Positions 43,954 to 55,887 of a DNA stretch of 64,000 nt are shown piece by piece (the stretch's first letter is position 1; the number at the start of each line of letters is the position of its first letter). The stretch is from contig CM048849.1 of NCBI GenBank assembly GCA_026545225.1, positions 50,952,336-51,016,335 on the forward strand. Reading direction: 5' to 3'. The notes under the pieces are model-generated. The model ran no database searches. It had not been told where the DNA came from and was given only the letters and a program-made list of their open reading frames with translations. The DNA is from Cornus controversa (lineage: Eukaryota > Streptophyta > Magnoliopsida > Cornales > Cornaceae). A program made the position numbers and the translations under genes.

Positions 43954-45903
43954 ATGGTACGTACGTACGGTACAAGCTTAATGACTCTTCTTCTAATCCC
44001 TCTTCTTATACTTTACTCTTCTTCTACTATACAATTTTGCACTGCCATAGACACAATTACATCAACTCAACCCATCAGTGATCCTGAAACTGTAGTCTCT
44101 AGTGGTGACAACACCTTCAAACTGGGCTTTTTTAGCCCTGTTAATTCTACTAACCGGTATGTTGGTATCTGGTTCAACCACATGTTTGACGAGGGTGTGG
44201 TATGGGTTGCCAACAGAGATAAACCACTTAATGACTCCTCTGGGACTGTGACAATATCCAAGGATGGCAATCTTGTAGTCTTGGATGGACAGAAACAGAT
44301 TGTTTGGTCATCAAATGTTCCAAATTCTTCGTTGAATTCAAGTGCCCAGCTTTCAGATTCTGGGAACCTTATATTGCGAGACAACCCTAATGGAAACATA
44401 ATATGGGAGAGTTTTAAATACCCTTCTGATTCTTACTTGCAGGGGATGAAAATTAGTACTAACAAATTTACAGAAAAGAAGATTCAGCTGACCTCATGGA
44501 AAAGCCCTTCAGATCCATCCAATGGAAGGTTCACTTTCGGCATCAATCCTCTGAATATTCCAGAATTGTATGTATGGAATGGTAGTCATCCACACTGGCG
44601 GAGCGGTCCATGGAATGAGCAGATTTTTATTGGCATACCTGAAATGACTTCCGTGTACTATAACAAATTTCAAGTTTTAGATGATAAAGATGGAAACGTA
44701 AATATAAGTTATACTTTTGCAAAGGAGTATTCTCAGTTATATCTTGCCTTGAGTTCTGATGGAACTCTAGTAGAGAAGAACAAGAATTGGGGAAGTTCAT
44801 GGTCAGCTCCAGTAACTGAATGTCAAGTTTATGGCAAGTGTGGTCCATTTGGAAGCTGCAATGTGCAGAGTTCACCAATTTGCACCTGTTTACCAGGGTA
44901 TGATCCAAAGGATATGGAGGAATGGAGTAGAGGAACTTGGACCAGTGGATGTGTAAGGAGGAGACAATTGCAGTGTGAGAGAAACAACAGTACAGGTGGT
45001 GAAAAGGGCAAAGAAGATGGGTTTCTAGTGCTAAAGATGGTGAAGGTGCCGGCCTTCGCTGAGTTGCTATTTGGTTCAGAAGACAACTGCAAACGCCAGT
45101 GCTTCAATAAATGTTCTTGTATAGCCTATGCATATTATAGTGGCATTGGTTGTATGCAGTGGAGTGGAGAAATAATTGACATACAGGAATTTTCCTATGG
45201 TGGAGCACATCTTTACATTCGTGTTGCATATTCAGAACTTGGTAAGTTTTTTTCATCATCCTTAAAAAAATAAAATAACAATAATATGTGCTTCTAATAA
45301 CCCTCTTTTGCTAATTCTGTTTGTTTTACTTGTTGATCAGAATAACCAAATATCACTTGAATTTGAACCATTGCATATTCTATTTCAATAACAATAATAT
45401 GGTTAGCCACCTAACATTTTTACTCAGTTCGGAAATGTGTTACTCTATTTTAATAGCACAAGTATAATACTTTTTTCCCATTTGTCCACAGAAAAAAAAC
45501 TAGTTATCATAATTCCAGTGCTCATAGGGTCATTAACCATTGCAATCTGTATCTATCTTTCCTGGAGGTGGATGGCTAGACCACGAGGTATGTGCCCTTT
45601 AAAATTAGCTCAAGGGATTAGCACATATTTCTGTTATTATATAGATTACCTATCACTAAATTTTGAATCAGGAAGGAAGAAAAAGAGTGTGAAGTTATTA
45701 TTTAAAAGACGGGGAGTGAATCCAGATTGTTCGAATGAAAGCATGCTTGGAGATTATCTGAACCAAATTAAACTTGAAGAACTACCTCTATTCAGTTTTG
45801 AGAAACTGGCAAGTGCAACCGACAATTTTGATGTGGCCAATAAGCTCGGGCAGGGTGGTTTTGGTCCAGTGTACAAGGTAATGCATGTTCATCCGGAGCT
45901 TCA

Positions 45904-45946
<43 letters not shown>

Positions 45947-47308
45947 TTTCATCTTTAATTTCAGGGAAAATTGCCAAGCGGACAAGATATAGCTGTCAAA
46001 CGGCTTTCGAGATCCTCTGGACAAGGGCTGGAGGAGTTTATGAATGAGGTTGTGGTAATTTCCCAACTGCAGCATCGCAATCTTGTTAGACTTCTTGGTT
46101 GCTGTGTGGAAGGAGAAGAAAAGATGTTGATCTATGAATATATGCCAAATAAAAGCTTGGATGCATTTCTCTTTGGTTAGTAGTTAGTTCATGATAAAGC
46201 TCTTTGTATTATTTCTATTTCAATTTCATAATCTTAGCATCAGCAGGAACTTCATTGTGTTGAGAAGACAGCAGGCCTTTTCTTTGTTAGTGTTTGTGAA
46301 CATACTGATCTGCTAAAACTATAAATTCTGTCTCAACATCAATTTAATTTTCCAAATAACTTTCACCTACTTGTTTTTCCTTTCCTTCAATATTCTTTTA
46401 GATCCAATCAAACGAAAACTCCTAGATTGGAGAAAATGTGCCATCATTATTGAAGGGATTGGCCGAGGCATTCTTTACCTTCACAGGGATTCCAGATTAA
46501 GGATAATTCATAGAGATCTAAAGACAAGTAACGTTCTATTGGATGAAAATCTAAATCCAAAAATTTCAGATTTCGGCATGGCAAAGATTTTTGGAGGCAA
46601 CCAAGAACAAGCCAACACTAGAAGGGTTGTTGGAACCTAGTAAGTAGCTTTTGCTTTGTCTAAAATGATTAATCATTCATGTGCTAATCTGTCTCTCTCT
46701 TGGGATACTTCAACTCAAATAAGTTTACTATTCGGGCTGTAATGACGCAATGCAGTGGCTATATGGCCCCTGAATATGCAATGCAAGGGAGATTCTCGGA
46801 AAAGTCTGATGTCTTTAGCTTCGGAGTATTGTTGTTAGAGATTGTAAGTGGGCGAAAGAACACTAGCTTTTATCACGATGAGCACTCTTTAAGCCTTCTA
46901 GGATTTGTAAGTTCACTTGAACTATTGCTTCAGTTACTTCATATAGTTCCTTTTAATCTTTCTAATTCCAACATTTCACTGCCGTGTTACTGTGTCCAGG
47001 CATGGAAGTTGTGGAATGAAGATAGGATTGAAATGCTAATAGATCCAACAATTTCTGATCCATGCTTCCATGGGGAGATCTTGAGATACATACATGTAGG
47101 ACTATTGTGTGTGCAAGATTCCGCCACTGATAGGCCAACTATGTCTACTGTTCTTTTGGTGCTTAGTAGTGAAATTGCAAATCTTCCAACTCCAAAGCAA
47201 CCTGCATTTACTGAAATACTGGGTCTCTCAAATATACAGTCTTCTCAACGGAGCCAAAGGGGATGTTCTGCAAACAATGTAACTGTTACAACCATTTATG
47301 GCCGTTAG
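43954..47308 (+). CDS. G-type lectin S-receptor-like Ser/Thr kinase, gene F
   Basis: Exons: 43954-45241, 45492-45587, 45672-45877, 45965-46175, 46402-46639, 46756-46906, 47000-47308; they join in frame to 832 residues. Signal peptide about 1-32, B-lectin domain ([11 protein letters not shown]), SLG domain, EGF-like [16 protein letters not shown] domain ([16 protein letters not shown]), membrane helix ([19 protein letters not shown]), then kinase with [10 protein letters not shown], Lys542, HRDLKTSN (Asp639) and DFG Asp657. Substitutions relative to B and H, such as [12 protein letters not shown] and NKCSC, are conservative. All introns are GT-AG. Intron 3 contains an almost pure TA run (45906-45943). 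Intron 1 has lost the stretch between its two possible acceptors, so the transmembrane exon is four codons shorter than in H. The start ATG lies in GCCATGG; an upstream ATG at 43863 is in another frame. Confidence 0.93.
45906..45943. repeat. TA microsatellite in intron 3 of gene F
   Basis: About 19 TA units fill nearly half of an 87-base intron. The other copies have A-rich sequence there. Length variation could affect splicing. Confidence 0.9.
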
Positions 47309-50300
47309 CATGCAAATTCTTCTGATATTTCTCTTACTATCATCCATTAAGTACACTTTAATTGAATATGCAATATATAGTTTTGTTTTACATAATGTGT
47401 TCATCAACTCTATTCAGAAGTCAGTGTTTGCCAACATCTCCAAGTATTAGTCAAAATGATCACTTTTTAACTGTAACTGACAAAACTAAAATATATTAAA
47501 ATTACAACTCCAATAAAATTTCGACACGAAATTTGCCACTATTATACGACTTAGAACAGCAATATGAACGATACAAAAGAATTAAGTGTAGAATTTCGCA
47601 TATTCACAAGGTTGACACAATGAAACCTCTGAGAATGTATATCTTTTTAATTTTTTGTTCTTAGATTTCTTTTGTGCCTCTTTCTGGAAATGGTCCTTTG
47701 TTAAGGACTGTTGTGGCTCTGTTGTTTGGAGGTTCTGGCCTCCTCTTTTGTATGTTGTTTCTTTAGTTTTAATAAAATGTTCATTTTGGAAAAGAAAAAA
47801 AAAACTCTGATAATGTTTATCTAGACTTCTATCATAAAAATTGGACGGTATGAAATCTCTCTCTCAATTTTATTCTTGCAATTCATATAAACATCTGGTA
47901 TGACTTCAGCTTGTATAGAATTACATCATAATTGTTACCATTCAATTCAATGTATTACAGTAATGCATATTACAATGTATTATTAAACATAGATCTTCCA
48001 AGATTGCACTAAAGGCTACTTTTTCCTTGCAACATGGTGTGCTTCCATTTCCCAAATCATTTATTTATATATTTGATGCTTCACAAAGATTTTTTCTGTC
48101 CTTATTACCTGGTTCAATGTCAATACCTTGGTCAAAACTGTAAAATTGTATACCAAAAAACAAAATAGTATACATGATCATATAATAGGATTAAGCTACT
48201 AAATAAATATCTACCTACGCTTGTAGCCACTGGAGTACCTTAAAGTTGTCTCTTCTCTACCATTCTTTGCAAGAAAAATATAAGATGGCCAGACACTGCA
48301 CAATCTCACAATAGGCAAAGGATAGGACTACTCAAGCACCAATCTCACTATAGGCAAATTTTGGCTCAAAATCAAAAGTTCAAAACTGAGGGGGGAAAAA
48401 TAAAAAGATGAAATTAAAACATCTTTCGTTCTGCTTTTTGTTTTTATTAACTTACCCTTTTGACACAAAGTTCCTATTTATTTGTTTATTGAAGGAATTG
48501 ATCATTTCTTTACCCTGGGATTCCTCTTCTACTCTGTTTTTTTATGTATATGGCATTGCTTTCAACTTTCTACATTTCCTACCAAAGGAGACATTAGTTC
48601 TTTGAATGAATAAACAACCTAAAAAATATACAAGTCAACTGTGCCATTGTATTTAGTCGCATCACTCCATCAAAATAAAATTTAAAATTAAGTAAATCAG
48701 ATCTCTTATCTTTGAAATTGATCTTATATAATGCATATATTCAGCTCCTTTAGCACAGCATTATTTTGGTACACAATAAAATTATTACCCCTTAAGAAAA
48801 TCATTAACTTTAACCATATAATTTTGATGTAAAAGTGGGACTGCCTTTGATGCAAGACCAATCTCTAGTTCATATAATTAAGTCAATTATTCCTTGGTTA
48901 CTATTCCAAAAGGTGTTTCAAGGAAGCTTCAAAATCTTGTTTATTTGGTAATGTTATAAGATAATAAAATTTTTTGACTAAACACAAAGTTGAATACTGA
49001 ATAATGCAAGCTACCCCCACAATGACTTCATTCTTCTTATATGGCTTCTTCTTAAATATTTCTATATTTCTGAAACTTTCATGCCAATTTTTTTTTATTG
49101 CTAATGGTAGTTGGAAAAGACCTAATTTCTTGGCTGCTAATGCTGAAAACATATGGAACATGATTTCTGCTATACCAGTTAATCAAGGCTTTGATACCAT
49201 CAGGTGGAAACATGGAACAGCTTCATTTAAATCTTTATAAATCAAGGTTTTATAATAATTGTTTGTTCTAATAATCTTTAATCAACAAACATTTGTCATG
49301 ATTTTCATTCATCACATCATAAATTTGTGATTAAAATTGAGCCAATGACATTGGTGCCAATTTCCAGTCTTATAGTCCCAAGAAAATTAATAGAGAGTAT
49401 AAAATTTACCACCTATCTCTTTATTTTAAGAAAAGAAAAAAGATTAGACAAACTTATTATCTCAATATTTCTTCACTGTTAAAACTTTTAAATATTAAAA
49501 AAACTTTTTGGGCAACATCAAATGCGGGTATCGCTGTTTATGACCGAGCAAGATGGCACTGTTAAAACCCTAAAAAGCATAAGTCAACTTTGTGATTGTA
49601 TTTGATCTTAATATAATGTATATATATCTATTCATCAAAAGAAAAATAAAGAAATTAATAAGAAGTTAAGTTAGATCTGTCTCTCTTATCTTTGAATTTG
49701 ATCTTAATATAATGTATATTTCTATTCAACACCTTCTACAAAGGATTCTATATCAATTCTGACCCCTCCAGAAAATCATCAAAGTTGTTGTTGTGTCATT
49801 AATTCATTGGTTTTGATGTAAAAGTGGGACTAACCCTGATGCAATACCAATCTCAAGACCATATAATTAAGTCAATTATTCCTTGGCTACTATTCTAAAG
49901 GGTGTTTCAAGGAAGCTTCAAAAGCTTGTTTATATGTTAATGTTATAAGATACAAAATTGACTAAACACAATGTTGAATACTGAATAATGCAAGCTACCC
50001 CACAATGACTTCATTCTTCTTGTATGGCTTCTTCTTCTTAAATAGTTTTATTTTTCAGAAACTTTTATGCCAATGTTTTTTAATGGTTTAAGGGTCTGAT
50101 TTTAAAAGTCTGCAACAACTTTAACAATCTTCTGCATTAGAAATTCAATGCTGAGTTTCGTATAAAATAAACCGAAACTTGTTGGTGAAGATAAGTATGA
50201 ATGAATACAAATTCAAGTGCAGTTCTTTTGCAAGAATAAGCACTGGACTTAATTCCTTCCAAAAAACTAAGCACTGGACTAGAGTTATCCGTCTTACTAT

Positions 50301-50312
50301 ACTACAAGCTTA
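47309..50312. other. Intergenic between gene F and pseudogene G, with duplicated blocks
   Basis: 47440-47540 is the shared 3'-flank block. 48620-49065 and 49570-50045 are direct copies of one another (AAGTCAATTATTCCTTGG, AATGCAAGCTACC, CAATGACTTCATTCTTCTT). A related block occurs at 27140-27330. 47640-47800 resembles a LINE 3' tail ending in an A-run. No intact gene; the ORFs here are short and not conserved between the two blocks. Confidence 0.6.
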
Positions 50313-51446
50313 ATGACTCTTCTTCAAAACCTTGTTCTCATGCTTTGCTGTTTCTGTTTAGAGTTTTGTACTGCCACCGACACAATTACATCCATTCGAC
50401 CCATCAATGACCCTAAAAGTATAGTCTCCAATGGCTCGACTTTCAAACTGGGGTTTTTTAGTCCCTTCAATTCTACAAATCGTTATGTTGGTATCTGGTA
50501 TAACAACCTCTCTGCTACGGCTGTGGTCTGGCTAGCAAATCGAGGTAAACCTCTTCATGATTCTTCTGGGACTGTCACTATATCTGAAGATGGCAACCTT
50601 GTGGTCATGGATGGACAGAAACAGATTGTTTTGTCATCAAATGTCCCAAATTCTTCGTCAAATTCAAATGCCCAGCTTTTAGATTCTGGGAACCTTGTCT
50701 TGCAAGATAACTTTACTGGAAGCAAAATATGGGAGAGTTTTGAACACCCTTCTGATTCTTTCTTGCAGGAGATTAAAATTAGTACTAACAAATATACAGC
50801 TGAGAGAACTCTGCTCACCTCATGGAAAAGCTCTTCTGATCCATCTACTGGAAGCTTCACTTATGGTATGAATCCTTTAAATATTCCCGAACTATATGTA
50901 TGGAATGGTAGTCATCCATACTGGCGGAGTGGTCCATGGAATAAACAGATTTTTATTGGAATGCCTAACATGGTTGTATATTATAACACTCTTGATGTGG
51001 TAGATGATAAAGAAGGGACTGTGTATATAACTTACACGTCTACAATGGCATCTGTGTTGTAGTATTTCTTGAATTCTGATGGAGTTATAGTGCAGAGGTA
51101 CTTGATGTTGGAAAGGATAATTGGGAAGATATAAGGTTGGCTCCACTAAATGGATGTGAAATTTATGGCAAGTGTGGTCCGTTTGGAAGCTGCAATATGC
51201 AGGATTCACCAACTTGCACCTATTTACAAGTGTTTGATCCAAAGGATTTGGAGGAATGGAGTAGAGGAAATTGGACCAGTGGATGTGTGAGGAGGAGACA
51301 TTTGCAGTGTGAGAGAAACAGCACTACTGGTGAAAAGAGCAAAGAAGACGGGTTTTTGAAGCTACAGAGAGTGTGCCATGGACACATCCACTGGTCCAAT
51401 TTCCTCTACTCATTCCTCCAAATCCTTTGGATCAAACCCTTGTAAA
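50313..51446 (+). pseudogene. S-domain receptor kinase pseudogene G (ectodomain only)
   Basis: From MTLLQNLVLMLCC the frame is open for 249 codons: B-lectin (DTITSIRPIND, VVWLANRGKPL), SLG domain ([14 protein letters not shown]). It ends at TAG 51060-51062, with frameshifts beyond. The EGF-like cluster resumes in another frame at 51137 ([13 protein letters not shown]; the expected Cys before LQ has become Tyr in CTYLQ). At about 51371 the PAN-domain sequence stops and is replaced by a reversed copy of the EGF-like region. No transmembrane or kinase exons follow. Leader and ATG differ from B/F/H; it groups with C and relic D by words such as GNLVVMDGQKQ. Confidence 0.88.
51223..51446. repeat. 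Inverted duplication (hairpin) in pseudogene G
   Basis: 51382-51446 is the reverse complement of 51223-51288 (for example GATCCAAAGGATTTGG against CCAAATCCTTTGGATC) with about one mismatch over 65 bases. The loop is about 93 bases. GTGTGCCATGGACAC at the junction (51371-51385) recurs at about 51496. Confidence 0.9.
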
Positions 51447-52797
51447 TTACTTAGGCAGAGCAACCACTTAGGAAATTACTTATGCGCTGAGGAATAGTGT
51501 GCCATGGACACTTCCCTGAAAGTGATAATTTGCCATTTTCACTCCCATTGATCTGCAGCACTCTTCAACTCTTGCAAAGTGCATTTCAGTTGAAGAAGAA
51601 GCAATAATGTAGCCTTAAAATTTTCAGTCATAACCCAACAACTTTTTTTTTTTCTTTTTTCTGTGGCAATAATCTAAACTTCATTAATCCAAAAGATCAC
51701 AACTAATACAATCCTTATCAGCAGCTTCAACTAAGCACTGTCTCCAGCTTCCGTCGAAAGCAAAACAGGGCTTTCTTTATACATTAAGGCAAGTACTTAA
51801 ATTTTGCATGGGAAAGTTTTTTATACCAGAATGTGATGCATCTTCTAATGCCTCTGTGAATAGTCACATTATTATATATAAATAAACTGGGAAAATTGTT
51901 GAATAATGCAATTAAGTTCTCACGTTGATGACCTCATTCTTTTGGTTCGGCTTCTGCCCTTAATTTGCTTTCTTTCTCGTAGATAGACACAGTTTTGAAG
52001 CGCAGGGACCTTTGAAGCATCTTATTTCTTTGAAAATTCAAAGCTGATATTTTGTATAATTCATGGCAGGGGTGGAGCCTCGAATTTGTAATAGTGCATT
52101 AATGTGTTTTTGTGACTTAGTTTAAATTTTTAATTAATTTGCCAACGAAAATACAAAAACGATGGTCAAACATGTCCCAAGTGTATAAAATTTCAGGAAT
52201 AAATATAAAAAAAATAATTGAATAAAAAATAAATAAAAAGATGAAAAAGAAGGTTACTCGCATGAATCAGAAAAATGTTACTCACAAATCATATATGAGT
52301 GCACGAAAAAGAAAATTTTTAAGAAGAAAAAATAAATAATAATATGAGATAACTTTGAAGGGGAAAAAATTAGAGTTTGATTGAAAAAAGGGATCCAAAT
52401 TTTTTGAAGAGAATAAAATGAAATTTGAAGGATAAGAATGAGAAAGAAAACAAATAAAGAATTAAAGAGATCTGTAGAAAACAATATTATATATTTATTA
52501 TATTACATTTATATATATTATACACATAAAAAATTACCCTTATATAGTATATGTATAATCCTTTACTTGGTCAAATATTATTAGTGGTACACATGTAAAT
52601 TACCATGGATCTTATCACATAAGAATGTAAAGATAAAAAAGAGTACAATTACAATTACAAACCCATTTTTTCCCTGCCTCTAATTCGTCCGCCACGGTTA
52701 ATAAATGATTTTGAGCCGGAATATGGGAGCTTTGCTAAACAGAGATGGGAATGGGGTTGGGCTCCTTCACCCAAACCCTCCTAGTCATGGTTAAATA
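51447..52797. other. Intergenic with promoter-type relic
   Basis: 51700-51745 shares CAGCTTCAACTAAGCA with 12405. 51897-52090 resembles the upstream DNA of genes F and H (TTTGCTTTCTTTCTCG, TTTGAAGCATCTTATTT, AATTCAAAGCTGATATTTTGTA), so it is the 5' flank of a lost kinase copy. 52100-52600 is AT-rich without recognised features. Confidence 0.55.
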
Positions 52798-52802
52798 GTT
52801 AC

Positions 52803-54362
52803 TGTTGACCCAAAGATTTTGACCTAAAGGTAATCTAGTAATTTTGATGATTACAAACCATTAATAATGTCTTTACTACTAATGTCTACATTGAGTGATT
52901 ATGCTAATGATCATATTTAAAGACAGCACTCAAGAAAACAAAATCAAATTCCATCACTTCAAGCTCAAAGAAGTATCTTATATATTCAAGTGTACGGAAC
53001 ATGAAAAAACGTCAAAAAGGAATATTTAAGCTTACGACATCATTCAAATTCAATGAATTTCTTCAAGCAAGTAAGACATACCTTCAAAAGATCAAACCGG
53101 TCAATCCACATTAAAGAAAGGGGTAGATAGGATGGTGTGTGTTTAGGAAACTATGTTAAAGTATATTTAAATTCCTCTGAAGCTCAACTCTTTCAACATC
53201 ATGCATCAAAATGTTTCCAAACTCATATTGATCCTCTAGTATAAGTCTTGATCATCACTCATATGCTATCATTGACCTATTTATATGTATGGCTATTCAA
53301 AAAGTTGTTTAACATGCATTTTCACATACATATAGAGTTTCAGTCTTGATGAGTACAATCAGCCGACTGGTCAACTCTGAAAATCAACTCCAGTAGGCTA
53401 TGCAAAACAGGGGAAGATGAACCAATGTTTCAGCCAACCGAAACATGGTCATCAACCGTCTGATGAAATCATCAGTTGGCTAGTAAAGAACTGAAAATGG
53501 ATTCTAGTAGGGTTGCAAAACAGGAGAAGCTGAAACATTGTTTCAGCCAGCCGAAGCATAACTTTAACCGACCGAACAATGTCCATCAGCCGGCTGAATG
53601 AATTCATCAGCCGGTTGACAGTATCAGACTTTGAATCTAACGGCTATTTTCTGCATTTAATGCACCCCTAACCAACTCCAACCACCTTGAATCAGCTTGC
53701 TTTGCCTATAAAGTTTCATATGCATTGAAGAGCATTATATACATAATTTGAGCATTCAATATCTTTATCTATCATATTGCAAAAATCATTCAAGGATTTT
53801 TGAGCTTCATTTTGTGAATTTATTTCATACTCTAGACTTGTAAGATTTCATTTGAGTATTCATATATATTGAGAGATAGGAATTGAGAGCTTATAATTAT
53901 AAATATACTTTGAGAGTTTTATTTGTATTCACTTCTTCCACTCAAAGGATTGGCTTAATTCACAAAGAAACCTAAAGGAGATTGTTACTTTAGCAAGGGT
54001 AGGTATGACCCAAGGAAGGCTAGAAGAAGGAGTTTCTTTTAGCAAGAATGTTTTGTTTTCCACTTATAAAGAGGCGTCTTATGGATTCAAGAAGTCTCAA
54101 GAGGGGTCTTGAGCCAAGGAGTAGGAATTCCGAACCTTGCAAAAATCATCTTGTGATTGGCGTTTGCTCTTTCTATCCTTATCTTCTTATATTGTGCTTA
54201 AATTGGTTATTTTATCTATCTTGCATAATAGAAGATATTTTGATTATCCATTTATCACTTTAAAACCCAAAAAATTATACATAGTTTTTCCTTGACCCTA
54301 ATCACCCCCCTTCCTTGACCCTAATCACCCCCCCCCCCTCTAAGGTCAATACTTGACTAACA
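52803..54362 (+). mobile_element. 1560-bp solo LTR (Copia, SIRE-like) with TSD GTTAC
   Basis: It begins TGTTGACCC and ends TTGACTAACA, flanked by GTTAC at 52798-52802 and 54363-54367. It contains many CAGCCGGCTGA-type words (53350-53620), TATAAA at 53707-53712, and a C-rich end (54330-54340) before the terminal CTAAGGTCAA. These are usual in SIRE/Maximus LTRs. The phrase CCTTGACCCTAATCACCCC is tandemly duplicated near 54294-54340. There is no internal domain. It is not the LTR of the element at 35724. Confidence 0.87.
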
Positions 54363-54367
54363 GTTAC

Positions 54368-55785
54368 CAATTAAAATACCACTTCATAATAGAACAAAAT
54401 CATTGTAGGATATGGCTATTGAAAGGGTGTCGAGCCTCATAGACTTGCGTAATTAAGATCGGTTATGTTACTGAGTTGTTAGATTACTTATAAGTTGAAT
54501 CGAAAAATTGAATGATTGACCATTTAAATCTAATTCAAATTACTAAAAAATTAAGTGTAACTAATATAATTGAAATAATAAAGAGAAAGAGACTAATGTA
54601 TTGATTTCACCACTAACCTCACAACCATAGTCAATTATATTTAATATGGGAAAGATAATTTATGTATGACAATAATTCATGTCACTACAAGCACATAACG
54701 ATATCCTCAAAAAAATTCATATAATTAAGACTAAGCATAATCCATCTTTGGTTGACACGAATCATCTACCTAACTACTCTAATCTAAGGTGTTGTACGAA
54801 TCGTCTTTCCTAGGTATGAACTATCAAAACCCTAATTTATATATTCAATTAATATCATTGTATAACCATCAACTTTGTAATCACAGAAAACAAAGGTGAT
54901 TTGAGATTAATCACAACAAAATCCTATTTAAGACAAGAATAAAATTTCATAGCAATTGAGTTTAATCATGAAAATAAATACAATAGTATAACTATTGTAT
55001 TACCCATAGTTATGCAATCATGATATATTAAACTATAAATTTTCAATAAATAAATACAATCAAACCATAGAAGCTTAGCTAGGGTTACATCAATCCCTTA
55101 GGTGGAGGTTTAGCCGCTAATGCTCTGGATTGTGAACACCATCGTCATGCCTCTTCTCCCCTAAAAATTAGCATCCAAATTACCCTTTAATTGTTTCTAG
55201 CTCTCCCCATCGATCCCCCAAGTTGTAACTTTTATATCCAAGAGAAACATGAAGTTTCCAAATAAAAATAGGATACTTAGGGCAATCCTGCAACTCCAAT
55301 CAGGTGGATTTTTATGCTAAACTTTGGCCCCAGATTTTGACCTAGTAAACATCCGTTTCATGAAATTTTCATGAAATAAAAAAAGATCCAGAATCAAATT
55401 TTCTTTAACGTACATGAAGTTTGGGAATTTTTGACAGTCGAAGAAGGAGTTATGGCTGGTCCAGAACTTTTTTTTTTGCAAAATTGGATTTCTGCACATA
55501 ACTTCTTTAAGCAATTACACTCTTTTTAGGCCTCTTCCTTGGACTGTTTTGAATTGAATTATTAACTTGACTTGGTCCAATTAATGTAAACGTCTACTAA
55601 CCCTTTTGAATATCATATTTAAAAGCTCAAAATTTATAATTTGAGTGAATTTACTATTAAGAACCTGAAAATAAGAAAAACATTAAAATAAAGTAAAATC
55701 ACAATTAATCTATTACTAAGAAAATAAAATACTCAAATTAAGAGACTAGAATACGAAACATTCAATGCCAAACGAGAAGAGAAAC
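54368..55785 (-). mobile_element. Old antisense LTR of the Athila-type family
   Basis: Read in reverse, this stretch follows the LTR at 8965-10472. It shows CATTGAATGTTTCG near its start, then TGATGTAACCCTAGC, ATGGTTTGATTGT, TTTTGTTTTCTGTGAT and AGATTAGAGTAGTTAGG. Near its end come ACCCTTTCAATAGCC and TTCTATTATGAAGTG. It is clearly more diverged than the young pair, with many substitutions and indels. The solo LTR at 52803 abuts its 3' end. I see no associated internal domain, so it is a solo LTR or fragment. Confidence 0.75.
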
Positions 55786-55887
55786 TAAAAGTGAGATTTT
55801 CCTAAGGTTTGCAGAATATAAATGGAATACACTTGAAATTTCATTTTCTCACTCACAAACATTAAGAGTATAAAAAGAATGCAAAAA

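Noticed and set aside
48901..49240. Opposed frames of 78-86 residues
   Set aside because: They lie in the duplicated block; the second copy (49855-50045) does not keep either frame.
54048..54263. 71-residue frame MFCFPLIKRRLMDSR
   Set aside because: It lies inside the solo LTR, where no protein is expected.
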